Shown one piece after another: positions 10,095-17,980 of a stretch of DNA of 64,000 bases. The stretch lies in assembly GCA_001874325.1 (NCBI GenBank), contig MPCW01000007.1:81673-145672 (forward strand). The letters run 5' to 3'. The DNA comes from Flavobacterium sp. MedPE-SWcel. GTDB taxonomy: Bacteria > Bacteroidota > Bacteroidia > Flavobacteriales > Flavobacteriaceae. A program made the position numbers and the translations under genes. The notes under the pieces were generated by a model. That model was not told the origin of the DNA. It did no database searches and saw only the letters and a list, made by a program, of their open reading frames with translations. Positions within the stretch are counted from its first letter, which is position 1. Each line of letters begins with the position of its first letter.

Positions 10095-10877
10095 ATGAAA
10101 CATTACATCGCTATAGCGTTTATCGCTTTATTATTTACCGCTTGCGGAAAGGACAAAAAAGAAGCAACTGATATTGATACCGTAGATACTGCTAAATTAA
10201 CTTTTGAGGTAATGCATTATGACAAAGAAACTATATCGTCATGTACTGATTGCCCTAATATAAACATGGATATTTCTGTAGCTGAAGGTTTGCAACCTGC
10301 TGCTGATAGCATTAACAAGGCTGTCTTTAATGTAGCTAGAGAAATTATTCATTATGGTAAAGATCCTTATAGTGCTACTGATTATAAAGAGCTAACCGAG
10401 TCGTTTGTAAAGTCATATACTGATCTTAAAAAAGAGTACCCTGATGAAACTGCTGTATGGGAAGGTTCTGTAAAAGCAGCTGTAGCTCATCGTACTGATG
10501 ACCTTATTAATGTTGTGATAGAGTATTACACTTTTACTGGTGGCGCACATGGTAATGCTGGTATACAGTCGTTATTATTTGATCCTAAAACGGGGCACCA
10601 TTTTGCTAACAGAGAAATTTTTAACGATCTAAAAGGTTTTACTGATTATGCTGAAAAAAAGTTTAGAAAACAGCTTAACATCGAGGCTATGGATTCTATA
10701 AATAGTACTGGGTTATTATTTGAAGATGGTAAATTCTCATTACCTAATTCTATTTTATTTACAGATAAAGGAGTAATGCTGTATTATAATGCTTATGAGA
10801 TATCTTCGTACTCTGAGGGTACTAAAGAGTTAGTATTACCGTATGAAGAAATAGAACAGTATTTGAGAATTAAGTAA
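10095..10877 (+). CDS. DUF3298/DUF4163-type lipoprotein
   Basis: 260 aa. The signal MKHYIAIAFIALLFTAC places the lipid on Cys17. The rest resembles RsiV/PdaC-like proteins: an N-terminal DUF4163-like part and a DUF3298-like C-terminal part with the typical YTFTGGAHGNAGIQSLLFD segment (about 148-166) and LPYEEIEQYL near the end. Family members bind ligands or lie at the cell surface; the exact role in Bacteroidota is unknown. Ten bases separate it from the next gene, so the two form a small operon ending at the terminator 11436-11469. Confidence 0.8.
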   Translation: MKHYIAIAFIALLFTACGKDKKEATDIDTVDTAKLTFEVMHYDKETISSCTDCPNINMDISVAEGLQPAADSINKAVFNVAREIIHYGKDPYSATDYKELTESFVKSYTDLKKEYPDETAVWEGSVKAAVAHRTDDLINVVIEYYTFTGGAHGNAGIQSLLFDPKTGHHFANREIFNDLKGFTDYAEKKFRKQLNIEAMDSINSTGLLFEDGKFSLPNSILFTDKGVMLYYNAYEISSYSEGTKELVLPYEEIEQYLRIK

Positions 10878-10888
10878 CGCTTAATCAA

Positions 10889-11425
10889 ATGAAAAAAGGT
10901 TATATCTGTTTCGTCTTTTTATTTATAGTATTAAACTCTTATAGTCAAATTCTACAATCAGAAATTGACAGAGTGAAAACATCTGCAAGTAAAGATTTTA
11001 TCGAAAAAAACATTGTAGGTTCTTGGACTTTTGAAAAATTAACTAACTCTGAAAAAGTTCAAATCGTTAAACAAACAGTAATACTCGATACTATAGTTGC
11101 TACAATAACAATAGATAGACCTAGTTACTTATTTAATAAAAATGGGCGTTATAAAATTACTAGGCTTGACAACACTGTAGATGAAGGAGAATGGAAATAT
11201 TCAGAAAAAGATAAAATGTTATATTTCTTTTTTGACAAACCTGCATATAATATACCTATTGATAAAGTAAGTCCTGAGCTATTAAAAAAATTACAGGATG
11301 AAAACATGATAATCGAGTTTACAAAAAATGCCATAGAGATACATGAAATAACGAGTGAAAGACTTGTTCTTATAGAATATTGTAATGATGGGTATTACTT
11401 AATATACTATAGAAAAACAACTTAA
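10889..11425 (+). CDS. Exported hypothetical protein, possibly lipocalin-like
   Basis: 178 aa with a signal peptide (MKKGYICFVFLFIVLNSYSQ). The mature part has the layout of small secreted lipocalin-like/DUF4488-type proteins: NIVGSWTFEKL (about 41-51) near the start, YLFNKNGRYKITRLDNTVDEG-like strands and WKYSEKDKMLYFFF in the middle. That pattern is what I infer from; no residue proves it. It is cotranscribed with the DUF3298-type lipoprotein. Function unknown. Confidence 0.72.
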   Translation: MKKGYICFVFLFIVLNSYSQILQSEIDRVKTSASKDFIEKNIVGSWTFEKLTNSEKVQIVKQTVILDTIVATITIDRPSYLFNKNGRYKITRLDNTVDEGEWKYSEKDKMLYFFFDKPAYNIPIDKVSPELLKKLQDENMIIEFTKNAIEIHEITSERLVLIEYCNDGYYLIYYRKTT

Positions 11426-11435
11426 TATAACTCAT

Positions 11436-11469
11436 AAAAAAAGCCGCTCTACAACGAGCGGCTTTTTTT
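11436..11469. terminator. Bidirectional intrinsic terminator
   Basis: A7-GCCGCTC-TACAAC-GAGCGGC-T7: a perfect stem with A and T tracts on both sides, between convergent genes ending at 11425 (+) and 11468 (-). Confidence 0.92.
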
Positions 11470-11962
11470 AATATTCTTCATTCAAAATGAATCCATAAAA
11501 TTTAGAAATGCCTTTACATCCTAAACTAATTTTATCGGGGATACCATCTTGAAATGAAATTGTTATGTCTTTTTCTTTACAGATATTTTTAAAGATCATT
11601 TTATTATCATGAATCTCATCAGGTAACTGATTTAAGTTAGAAAGATAATAACGCCCCATCAATCTTCTTTCAGCATTATAAATCATTACATAAACTAGAT
11701 CAATAGATCGTCCAAACGATTTTGATGTATAGATTGTATTTAAAATATAAAACTCATTATTGTTTTTATCTTTTAAAGCTCCAATGTATTCGCTATTAAT
11801 GGTACTATAACCATCGTCATAACTTTGTTCTACATTTTTGTACTGAATTCCTTTTGTTAAAATCTCAACGTTTAAAGCGTGAGCTCTATCATAAAAAGAA
11901 TCATTATCTGACTGCCCTAGGCAAGTGAAAAAACTAAATAATAATATTATTATGTATTTCAT
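11468..11962 (-). CDS. Exported hypothetical protein
   Basis: 164 aa with signal peptide MKYIIILLFSFFTCLGQ. The mature protein contains several short beta-strand-like stretches (EFYILNTIYTSK, LVYVMIYNAERRLMGRYYL) and a single Cys pair (ICKEKD and LGCKGI). No family recognised. Its start lies 14 bp downstream of the TerC-family gene on the same strand and its stop overlaps the shared terminator, so it is probably the last gene of a gpsA-terC-like operon. Confidence 0.65.
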   Translation of the reverse strand: MKYIIILLFSFFTCLGQSDNDSFYDRAHALNVEILTKGIQYKNVEQSYDDGYSTINSEYIGALKDKNNNEFYILNTIYTSKSFGRSIDLVYVMIYNAERRLMGRYYLSNLNQLPDEIHDNKMIFKNICKEKDITISFQDGIPDKISLGCKGISKFYGFILNEEY

Positions 11963-11976
11963 CTACTTAATATTCT

Positions 11977-12966
11977 TTATTCAACCTTTTCTGCCTTAGC
12001 AGGAAACATAAAGGATATTATTACCGAGATTACCAATATACCTGCTACTACCAATAATGATACTGGTGAGGAGATATGGTAGAATGGGCTAATAAGCATT
12101 TTAACCCCTATAAAAGATAGTATTATAGCCAACCCATAGTGTAGCTTACTAAACATATGCATAAAGTTAGCTAGCAAAAAGTATAAGGCTCTTAACCCTA
12201 ATATTGCAAAGATGTTTGAGGTGTAAAGTATAAAAGGATCATCGGGTGCTATAGCGAATATGGCAGGGATAGAGTCTACTGCAAAAATAAGATCGGTAAA
12301 TTCTATAACGGCAACTACTACTAGTAGTGGGGTTGCTATACGCTTACCTTTCTCGTAGATAAAGAAACGATCGCCTTCGAAGTTCTTTGTTACCTTAAAG
12401 AGCTTGTATATTAGTTTTGCTCCTACGCTTTTGGTAAAATCTTTGTTCTCATCATCTTCTTCCTCTGATGACCATGATTTTATCCCTGCAAATAGTAAAA
12501 ATAGCCCGAATAGTGTAAGTACTACATTAACCTGTACACTCATACCGAATATTTCCATTGCGGGCAGGTAGGTCATGTTTATAAGCTCTACTCCTGTAAA
12601 GATGAATATTGCTCTAAAAATAAGTGCCCCTATAATACCCCAAAACAATACTTTGTGGTGCAAGTATTTAGGTACTTTAAAGAACCCAAAAACGAGTATA
12701 AATACAAAAAGGTTATCTACAGATAGGGCTTTTTCTATCCAGTAGGCACTTTGAAATTGCGTGAACGATTCCCAACCTACTACATAGTAAATTACGCCAC
12801 TAAATATCATTGAGATTGATATCCATACAAGCGACCACGTTAAGGCTTCTTTATTAGAAACTTCGTGACTTTTTTTATTAAAAACTCCTAAATCTAGTAG
12901 GAGCATAATAACTATAACTATAGAAAACCCTGCTATTAAGCCAGGGTGATTTATTAAATGATCCAT
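11977..12966 (-). CDS. TerC/Alx family integral membrane protein
   Basis: 329 aa with about eight to nine membrane helices. TerC-family signatures are visible: a first helix with LLLDLGVFNKKSHEVS (about 22-37), the acidic intramembrane motif in KALSVDNLFVFILVFGFF (about 79-96), GALIFRAIFIFTGVELI and FTDLIFAVDSIPAIFAI (about 222-238). Members of this family export Mn2+ or Ca2+ or help metallate exported proteins; older annotation as tellurium resistance is not well founded. A charged cytosolic loop (SSEEEDDENKD) is present. It lies 13 bp downstream of gpsA. Confidence 0.9.
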   Translation of the reverse strand: MDHLINHPGLIAGFSIVIVIMLLLDLGVFNKKSHEVSNKEALTWSLVWISISMIFSGVIYYVVGWESFTQFQSAYWIEKALSVDNLFVFILVFGFFKVPKYLHHKVLFWGIIGALIFRAIFIFTGVELINMTYLPAMEIFGMSVQVNVVLTLFGLFLLFAGIKSWSSEEEDDENKDFTKSVGAKLIYKLFKVTKNFEGDRFFIYEKGKRIATPLLVVVAVIEFTDLIFAVDSIPAIFAIAPDDPFILYTSNIFAILGLRALYFLLANFMHMFSKLHYGLAIILSFIGVKMLISPFYHISSPVSLLVVAGILVISVIISFMFPAKAEKVE

Positions 12967-12979
12967 ACTTGTGGGTGTA

Positions 12980-13975
12980 TTAATCCAGTTTTTCTGTTAG
13001 CTTTCTAAAAACATTTTTAGCGTCTTTACCTTCATAAAGTATGCTGTATACAGCATTTATAATAGGCGTTTTTGCATTATGTTCTTGGTTAAGCGTGTAG
13101 GCACTCTTTGTTGCATAATAACCCTCGGCTATCATACTCATCTCCATCATTGCCGATTTTACAGTATACCCCTTACCTATCATGTTACCAAACATTCTGT
13201 TTCGAGAAAAGGTAGAGTATCCTGTTACTAAAAGGTCACCCAAGTAGGCTGAGTTATTTATATTACGTTTCATGCGGTGCACTTTACGAATGAATTTCTT
13301 CATTTCGCGAATTGCATTACTCATTAAAAGTGCCTGAAAGTTATCGCCATAACCTAAACCGTGTGCTATACCTGCTGCAATAGCATAAATGTTTTTAAGC
13401 ATTGCTGCATACTCTGTACCAATGATGTCGTCAGAAATTTTAGCATTAATGTAATGGCTACTAAGGTTTTTGCCCATTACTTTGGCTTTCTTTTGATCGC
13501 CACAGGCAATGGTAAGATAAGACAGTCGCTCTAGTGCTACTTCCTCAGCATGGCAAGGTCCTGTTATTACCCCAATATTGTCGTAAGGAATGTTGTATTC
13601 TTGGTGAAAGTGTTCGCCTACAATAAGGCTCGTTTCTGGAACTATACCTTTAATTGCCGAGAAAATAATTTTATCTTCTAAGCTTACTGTAAGTTTTTCT
13701 AGCTCACTCCCTAAAAAGGCAGAAGGTATTGCAAATATTACATAGTCTGCATAGGCTACTGCTTCGTTAATATCGTTAGTAAGCCTTAGTTTGTTTGTAT
13801 CAAATTCTACAGAACTCAAATAGTTGGGATTGTGCTTTTGCACTTTAAGGTGCTCTATAGCATAAATATTACGCATGTACCACGTAATTTCTGTTACGTT
13901 TACGCACAACATTTTTGCAATGGCAGTTGCCCAGCTTCCGCCGCCTATTACGGCGAACTTTGGATTCTCAATCAT
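12980..13975 (-). CDS. gpsA: Glycerol-3-phosphate dehydrogenase [NAD(P)+]
   Basis: 331 aa. It reduces dihydroxyacetone phosphate to sn-glycerol 3-phosphate for phospholipid synthesis in the cytosol. Seen: N-terminal nucleotide-binding GGGSWATAIAKML (about 11-23), AIPSAFLGSEL, the substrate-lysine region FSAIKGIVPETS (about 107-118), GPCHAEEV (about 140-147), and the C-terminal catalytic Lys region YAAMLKNIYAIAAGIAHGLG (about 189-208). It heads the short leftward operon with the TerC-like gene. A -7 box TACTTTTG at 13997-14004 lies 22 bp upstream. Confidence 0.95.
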   Translation of the reverse strand: MIENPKFAVIGGGSWATAIAKMLCVNVTEITWYMRNIYAIEHLKVQKHNPNYLSSVEFDTNKLRLTNDINEAVAYADYVIFAIPSAFLGSELEKLTVSLEDKIIFSAIKGIVPETSLIVGEHFHQEYNIPYDNIGVITGPCHAEEVALERLSYLTIACGDQKKAKVMGKNLSSHYINAKISDDIIGTEYAAMLKNIYAIAAGIAHGLGYGDNFQALLMSNAIREMKKFIRKVHRMKRNINNSAYLGDLLVTGYSTFSRNRMFGNMIGKGYTVKSAMMEMSMIAEGYYATKSAYTLNQEHNAKTPIINAVYSILYEGKDAKNVFRKLTEKLD

Positions 13976-13996
13976 TTTACATTATCGTTTGAAGTG

Positions 13997-14040
13997 CAAA
14001 AGTACTCAAAATTTATACTATGTGCCAATAAGCGCTTATT
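13997..14040 (-). promoter_or_regulatory. gpsA promoter region with a 14-bp palindrome
   Basis: Minus-strand -7 box TACTTTTG at 13997-14004. A perfect palindrome AATAAGCGCTTATT (14027-14040) lies where the -33 element would be, as an operator could. Both are visible; regulation is inferred. Confidence 0.4.
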
Positions 14041-14204
14041 TCTTAATATTATTGAGAGAATTATGATGTTTTCTTAGCCTTTTAAAAAATTAACATTTTA
14101 TTATGGAGCTATAGGCAATTTAGCAAAAACGACACCGTTGTAATATAGAATTTTGTCTACACAAAAGTATACAAGGTTAGTTAAATTTTTTGTTTTTGGT
14201 GTTT

Positions 14205-14238
14205 AAAAGGCACTTACTGCTAGCAGTAAGTGCCTTTT
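14205..14238 (-). terminator. 34-bp perfect palindrome, terminator of the alcohol dehydrogenase gene
   Basis: AAAAGGCACTTACTGCT pairs perfectly with its reverse complement, centred on CTAG at 14220-14223. It lies 7 bp past the stop of the gene ending at 14245 and ends in a T run on the minus strand. Confidence 0.75.
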
Positions 14239-14244
14239 TGCTTT

Positions 14245-15405
14245 TTAGTAACTTAGCTCTACAATAGCTTTTACTTTATCTGGTGTTATGTTTTGGCGTT
14301 CGCCTAATGCTTTCCAGCCACGCTCTTCAAAACGGTTTACAATAAAGTCGGCAGTTTTTTCATATTCTGGTGTATAACCTGATAGTTTAGTATCCATACC
14401 CATAGCGTGGAAAAACTGTACTGTTTTTTCTATTGCCATAGCTGCACCTTCTTCTATCGTGTCGGCATTAATACCCCAAACACGTTGCCCGTATTGTGCT
14501 AGTTTTTCTTTTTTAGTATCAAACATTACACGGTACAGGTTAGGTGCTATTATAGCTAGTGTACGTGCATGGTCTATTTCATATAGTGCTGTAAGCTCAT
14601 GCCCTATCATGTGGGTAGCCCAGTCTGTAGGGACTCCCTTTTGTATTAGCCCGTTTAATGCCATTGTACAGCTCCACATAAAGTTAGCTGCTAGTGTATA
14701 GTCTGATGGGTTTTCGGCTACTTTAGGCCCTACCTCTACAAGTGTTTGTAATATTCCTTCGGCTATTCTATCTTGTAGTATTGCATCGTGTGGGTATGTT
14801 ATGTATTGCTCTAACACGTGTGTAAAAGCATCTACCACTCCGTTTTGTACTTGGCGTACCGGTAATGATGCTACTACTGATGGGTCGCATATAGAGAATT
14901 GAGGGAATAGTGCTGGCCCTCCAAAAGGTAATTTTTCTTGTGTAGCTTCGATAGTTACTACCGATCCTGAATTCATTTCGCTACCTGTAGCTGGTAACGT
15001 TAATACTGTACCAAATGGTAAAGCGTTATCTTCTATTCTAAGACGTTTGCGTAAAATTTCTGTAGCATCACCTTCAAAATTAGCTGCTGCCGAGATGAAT
15101 TTTACTCCATCTATTACAGAGCCTCCTCCTACTGCAAGTACAAAATCGATATTTTCTTCTTTAACAACCTTTACAGCTTTCATTAAGGTTTCATAACGCG
15201 GATTAGGCTCGACACCTTTAAACTCGACAACAGTATGTTTTTCAAGTGCCGAGGCTACCTGTTCATGAACTCCGTTTTTAAATATACTACCGCCACCATA
15301 TACCATAAGTACTTTAGCATTTTGCGGTATAAGTTTAGATAATTTAGCAATTTGCCCTCTACCAAAAACAAGGTTTACAGGGTTATAATATTCGAAATTA
15401 AGCAT
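14245..15405 (-). CDS. Iron-containing (YqhD/BDH-type) alcohol dehydrogenase
   Basis: 386 aa, the usual length of YqhD. The match to E. coli YqhD as I remember it is close: LVFGRGQIAKL, VLMVYGGGSIFKNGV (about 34-48), EPNPRYETLMKAV and VLAVGGGSVIDGVKFI (about 90-105) for NADPH binding, then GHELTALYEIDHARTLAI (about 266-283) with the His residues of the metal site. It would reduce aldehydes to alcohols with NADPH in the cytosol and detoxify short reactive aldehydes. Single gene between its own -7 box (15422-15429) and a palindromic terminator. Confidence 0.92.
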   Translation of the reverse strand: MLNFEYYNPVNLVFGRGQIAKLSKLIPQNAKVLMVYGGGSIFKNGVHEQVASALEKHTVVEFKGVEPNPRYETLMKAVKVVKEENIDFVLAVGGGSVIDGVKFISAAANFEGDATEILRKRLRIEDNALPFGTVLTLPATGSEMNSGSVVTIEATQEKLPFGGPALFPQFSICDPSVVASLPVRQVQNGVVDAFTHVLEQYITYPHDAILQDRIAEGILQTLVEVGPKVAENPSDYTLAANFMWSCTMALNGLIQKGVPTDWATHMIGHELTALYEIDHARTLAIIAPNLYRVMFDTKKEKLAQYGQRVWGINADTIEEGAAMAIEKTVQFFHAMGMDTKLSGYTPEYEKTADFIVNRFEERGWKALGERQNITPDKVKAIVELSY

Positions 15406-15421
15406 ACTGTTATTTTTTATG

Positions 15422-15429
15422 CAAAGTTA
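15422..15429 (-). promoter_or_regulatory. -7 box (TAACTTTG) of the alcohol dehydrogenase gene
   Basis: Minus-strand TAACTTTG 17 bp before the ATG. Confidence 0.5.
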
Positions 15430-15517
15430 CGAATAACGCGGGCTCGAGCTTGTAAATAAATGTTAAGAGTATCAGGTATTTATACCTAACTAAGGGGATA
15501 AAAGCGTTAAAAAACTC

Positions 15518-16099
15518 TTATTTTTTATAAAACAGGTTATGGTCTATATATTCCCAAACTTTTGGAGATAATAAGGGTTTTATGTTTTTACCTTCTTTTA
15601 TACCGTTACGAATAAATGTAGATGATAGTTCTATAATAGGGGCTTCTATACGGTGTATTTTTGGGCTTGCTATTAGCGCTTCATCTGCAACGGCACTATT
15701 AATGCGTGGGTACACATAAATATCGTGATTTTCGAGTATTACCTCATGGTTTTTCCATTTGTGTAATGAGTTGAGGTTGTCTTCTCCCATGATAAGAGAA
15801 AACTCGTGCATTGGGTATTTTTCTAATAGATGTACTAGCGTGTTTACTGTATAGTTGGGCTGTGGTAACTTAAATTCTATATCGCTTGGTTTAATACTAC
15901 TATAATCTTCTGTAGCGAGATGTACCATTTGTAAACGATGATGATCGTCTAGCAATGTACTTTTCTTTTTGTGCGGATTGTGTGGTGTTACCACCATCCA
16001 TATTTGGTCAAGATCAGAATGTTCTGCCAAATGGTTTGCAACAATAAGATGCCCCACGTGTATGGGGTTAAATGTACCAAAGTAAAGCCCTACTTTCAT
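15518..16099 (-). CDS. nadD: Nicotinate-nucleotide adenylyltransferase
   Basis: 193 aa. NadD joins nicotinate mononucleotide and ATP to deamido-NAD in the cytosol. Visible: the nucleotidyltransferase motif YFGTFNPIHVGHL (about 6-18), MVVTPHNPHKKK (about 35-46) and the second motif SSTFIRNGI (about 170-178). In other Bacteroidota nadD follows gmk directly; here an AbiC-like gene lies between them, with only 5 bp between its stop and the nadD start. Confidence 0.95.
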   Translation of the reverse strand: MKVGLYFGTFNPIHVGHLIVANHLAEHSDLDQIWMVVTPHNPHKKKSTLLDDHHRLQMVHLATEDYSSIKPSDIEFKLPQPNYTVNTLVHLLEKYPMHEFSLIMGEDNLNSLHKWKNHEVILENHDIYVYPRINSAVADEALIASPKIHRIEAPIIELSSTFIRNGIKEGKNIKPLLSPKVWEYIDHNLFYKK

Positions 16100-16104
16100 T
16101 TTTA

Positions 16105-17262
16105 TTAAAATTTTAACTGTTCATCAAACTCATAATCTACGTTCGGATAATATTTTTTATACTTAATACCATAAATATGCTCACCTGGTAAATTCTTTAT
16201 TAAGTTATAGGCAGTAATTAAACTTGCTTTTTTTTCAGGATTTAATTCCCATTTCATACCTAATGTTGAAATACTATTTACAAACAATAAAGATTGTTCA
16301 TATGTTGAAAGTTGTGCCCTTAATAGTTTAGCATAAAAATATTTCTGCTCTGGATTTAAATCTCGATTAGTATTAACAAATGTAAAGCTTTGGAATAAAT
16401 GTCGAAAATAATGCCCTAAGCGAAATTGATGCCCTCCGTAATATTTTTCATATGTTAAATAGACTTTCAGCGATATAGCCCTCCCCGATAAACCAATAGT
16501 ATCCCTAGGGTTTTTTCTATTATTATAAAGTTCTTCTATTAGTGGATGTAACTCATTTAATGGTAAACCTCGTAATAATATCCAATTGTTATGCCTCCTA
16601 ACATTTGTTTTTTTTGGTTTCAACTTTATGTAAAACAAAAGTCGACTATAATAGTGTTGATTATATTTTTTTAGAAATGCTTTTCTAATAACTGATTCCC
16701 CATCGACACTCAAACCATAAAATGTAATTGACCAAGAAATATCAATTATAACCATCTCAATAAGGTCAATTTCTGGATTAATCTTATTTATTATTTTTTC
16801 TAAATGTCTCTTATACTTTGGAAGTATATAATCATCAATATTTCTAGAGTTTGAAAACTTTTTAACATCTCTATAGCATTCTATAAACTCTTTAAATATT
16901 AAGCTTATAACCTGTCTATTATGATATTCCTCTGTTTTACCTGATTTATACTTATTATACCTTAATTCACTAATATTTTCTCGGTGAAGTCTAATCATTT
17001 CAAAAAAAGAAGACTCAAAGGATATTCTTTTATTTTCATTTGACTGCTGAATAAATGATAAAAAGATTAATAAGGTTCCAGATAAAGCGAAAAAAGTACC
17101 TACTACTCCACCTACAAAATCACCAAATTGCCCTGTTACACTATAATCTGTCCTACTAAAAATAGAATAACCGTCTAAAGAAGTCTTTTTTAAAAAAACC
17201 AATAGTATTAAGACACCTATTGCAGTAAGACTAATTGCACAGATTTTAATAAATTTATTCAT
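16105..17262 (-). CDS. AbiC-like putative phage abortive infection protein
   Basis: 385 aa. Two N-terminal membrane helices (about 7-25 ICAISLTAIGVLILLVFLK, and about 50-69 VGGVVGTFFALSGTLLIFLS) are followed by FESSFFEMIRLHRENI (about 80-95) and a long cytosolic helical domain with YGGHQFRLGHYFRHLFQSF (about 274-292). The S/TFFEM(L/I)xLH and Q.RLGHYFRHL patterns are those of the putAbiC family, whose lactococcal member gives phage abortive infection. Mechanism unknown. It splits the conserved gmk-nadD pair, is more A+T-rich than its neighbours, and is preceded by a 28-bp palindrome. Family call fairly sure; a defence role is inferred. Confidence 0.8.
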   Translation of the reverse strand: MNKFIKICAISLTAIGVLILLVFLKKTSLDGYSIFSRTDYSVTGQFGDFVGGVVGTFFALSGTLLIFLSFIQQSNENKRISFESSFFEMIRLHRENISELRYNKYKSGKTEEYHNRQVISLIFKEFIECYRDVKKFSNSRNIDDYILPKYKRHLEKIINKINPEIDLIEMVIIDISWSITFYGLSVDGESVIRKAFLKKYNQHYYSRLLFYIKLKPKKTNVRRHNNWILLRGLPLNELHPLIEELYNNRKNPRDTIGLSGRAISLKVYLTYEKYYGGHQFRLGHYFRHLFQSFTFVNTNRDLNPEQKYFYAKLLRAQLSTYEQSLLFVNSISTLGMKWELNPEKKASLITAYNLIKNLPGEHIYGIKYKKYYPNVDYEFDEQLKF

Positions 17263-17269
17263 TTGACAT

Positions 17270-17297
17270 AAATATTACTTTAGCTAAAGTAATATTT
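17270..17297. promoter_or_regulatory. 28-bp perfect palindrome before the AbiC-like gene
   Basis: The 14-bp arm AAATATTACTTTAG (17270-17283) is followed by its exact reverse complement (17284-17297). It starts 5 bp past the gmk stop and ends 7 bp before the AbiC-like start codon. As RNA it would be a hairpin close to the start codon; as DNA it could be an operator. There is no T tract on either side, so a normal terminator is less likely. Confidence 0.8.
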
Positions 17298-17302
17298 TAT
17301 AA

Positions 17303-17875
17303 TCAGTTACCCACAAAATCTTTTACTAAGTCGCTAGCTTCTTTTTGAGCTGTAGCAAGGTCGTAATTTTTTATAATAGTGTCAAACTGTGGTGCGGTTG
17401 CTAGCTCTACCGATGCTTTTGCAATGCGCATATTTATTTTGTCTTCGCTTTCTGTACTACGTTTTTTAAGGCGTATTTTAAGCTCGTCTATACTTGGTGG
17501 TTTTACAAACACAGCCAATGTTTCTTCTGGGAATTTCTTTTTAATGCGTAATCCTCCTGCTACATCAATATCAAAAATTACATTTTTACCGTGCGACCAA
17601 ATGCGTTCTACTTCGCTTTTTAGTGTACCATAAAAATTATCGCGATATACTTCTTCCCACTCTACAAAGTCACCTGCTTTTATGTGTGCCTTAAATTCTT
17701 CGGTACTCATAAAGTAATAATCTTTACCGTGCTGCTCTTCGCCACGAGGGCTACGTGTTGCTGCTGATATTGAAAATTCTAGTTCAAGATTTTCTTGTTC
17801 TAGTAGGTGTCTTACTATAGTGGTTTTTCCCGACCCTGATGGTGCCGAGAATACGATTAATTTTCCCTTCTTCAT
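17303..17875 (-). CDS. gmk: Guanylate kinase
   Basis: 190 aa. It phosphorylates GMP to GDP with ATP in the cytosol. Visible: P-loop APSGSGKTT (about 11-19), the GMP-binding segment SISAATRSPRGEEQHGKDYY (about 36-55) and DIDVAGGLRIKK (about 99-110). Length is standard. It lies about 105 bp downstream of yicC on the same strand; yicC-gmk-nadD is a common Bacteroidota order. The gap to yicC contains a hairpin-forming dispersed repeat. Confidence 0.97.
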   Translation of the reverse strand: MKKGKLIVFSAPSGSGKTTIVRHLLEQENLELEFSISAATRSPRGEEQHGKDYYFMSTEEFKAHIKAGDFVEWEEVYRDNFYGTLKSEVERIWSHGKNVIFDIDVAGGLRIKKKFPEETLAVFVKPPSIDELKIRLKKRSTESEDKINMRIAKASVELATAPQFDTIIKNYDLATAQKEASDLVKDFVGN

Positions 17876-17905
17876 TGTGTTGTGTTGTTGTGTGTTATTC
17901 TCGTT

Positions 17906-17968
17906 ATTGTAAAGAAGCGGAGCAATCTTGGGTTAATAAGATTACTCCGCATACTTCTTTGCAATGAC
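17906..17968. repeat. Dispersed hairpin repeat between yicC and gmk
   Basis: Two imperfect inverted arms of about 24-28 bp (17907-17929, containing AAAGAAGCGGAGCAATCTT, and 17938-17965, containing AAGATTACTCCGC and TTCTTTGCAATGAC). The minus strand reads CATTGCaaagaag...gcggagtaatct, the style of the interspersed CATTGCGAGnnnGAAGCAATCT repeats seen in many bacteria. A second member is at 24232-24264. Confidence 0.7.
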
Positions 17969-17980
17969 GCAATTTATTAT

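Noticed and set aside
14205..14238. Inverted repeat as a transposon end
   Set aside because: Position right after a stop codon and the T run fit a terminator; no transposase or target duplication nearby.
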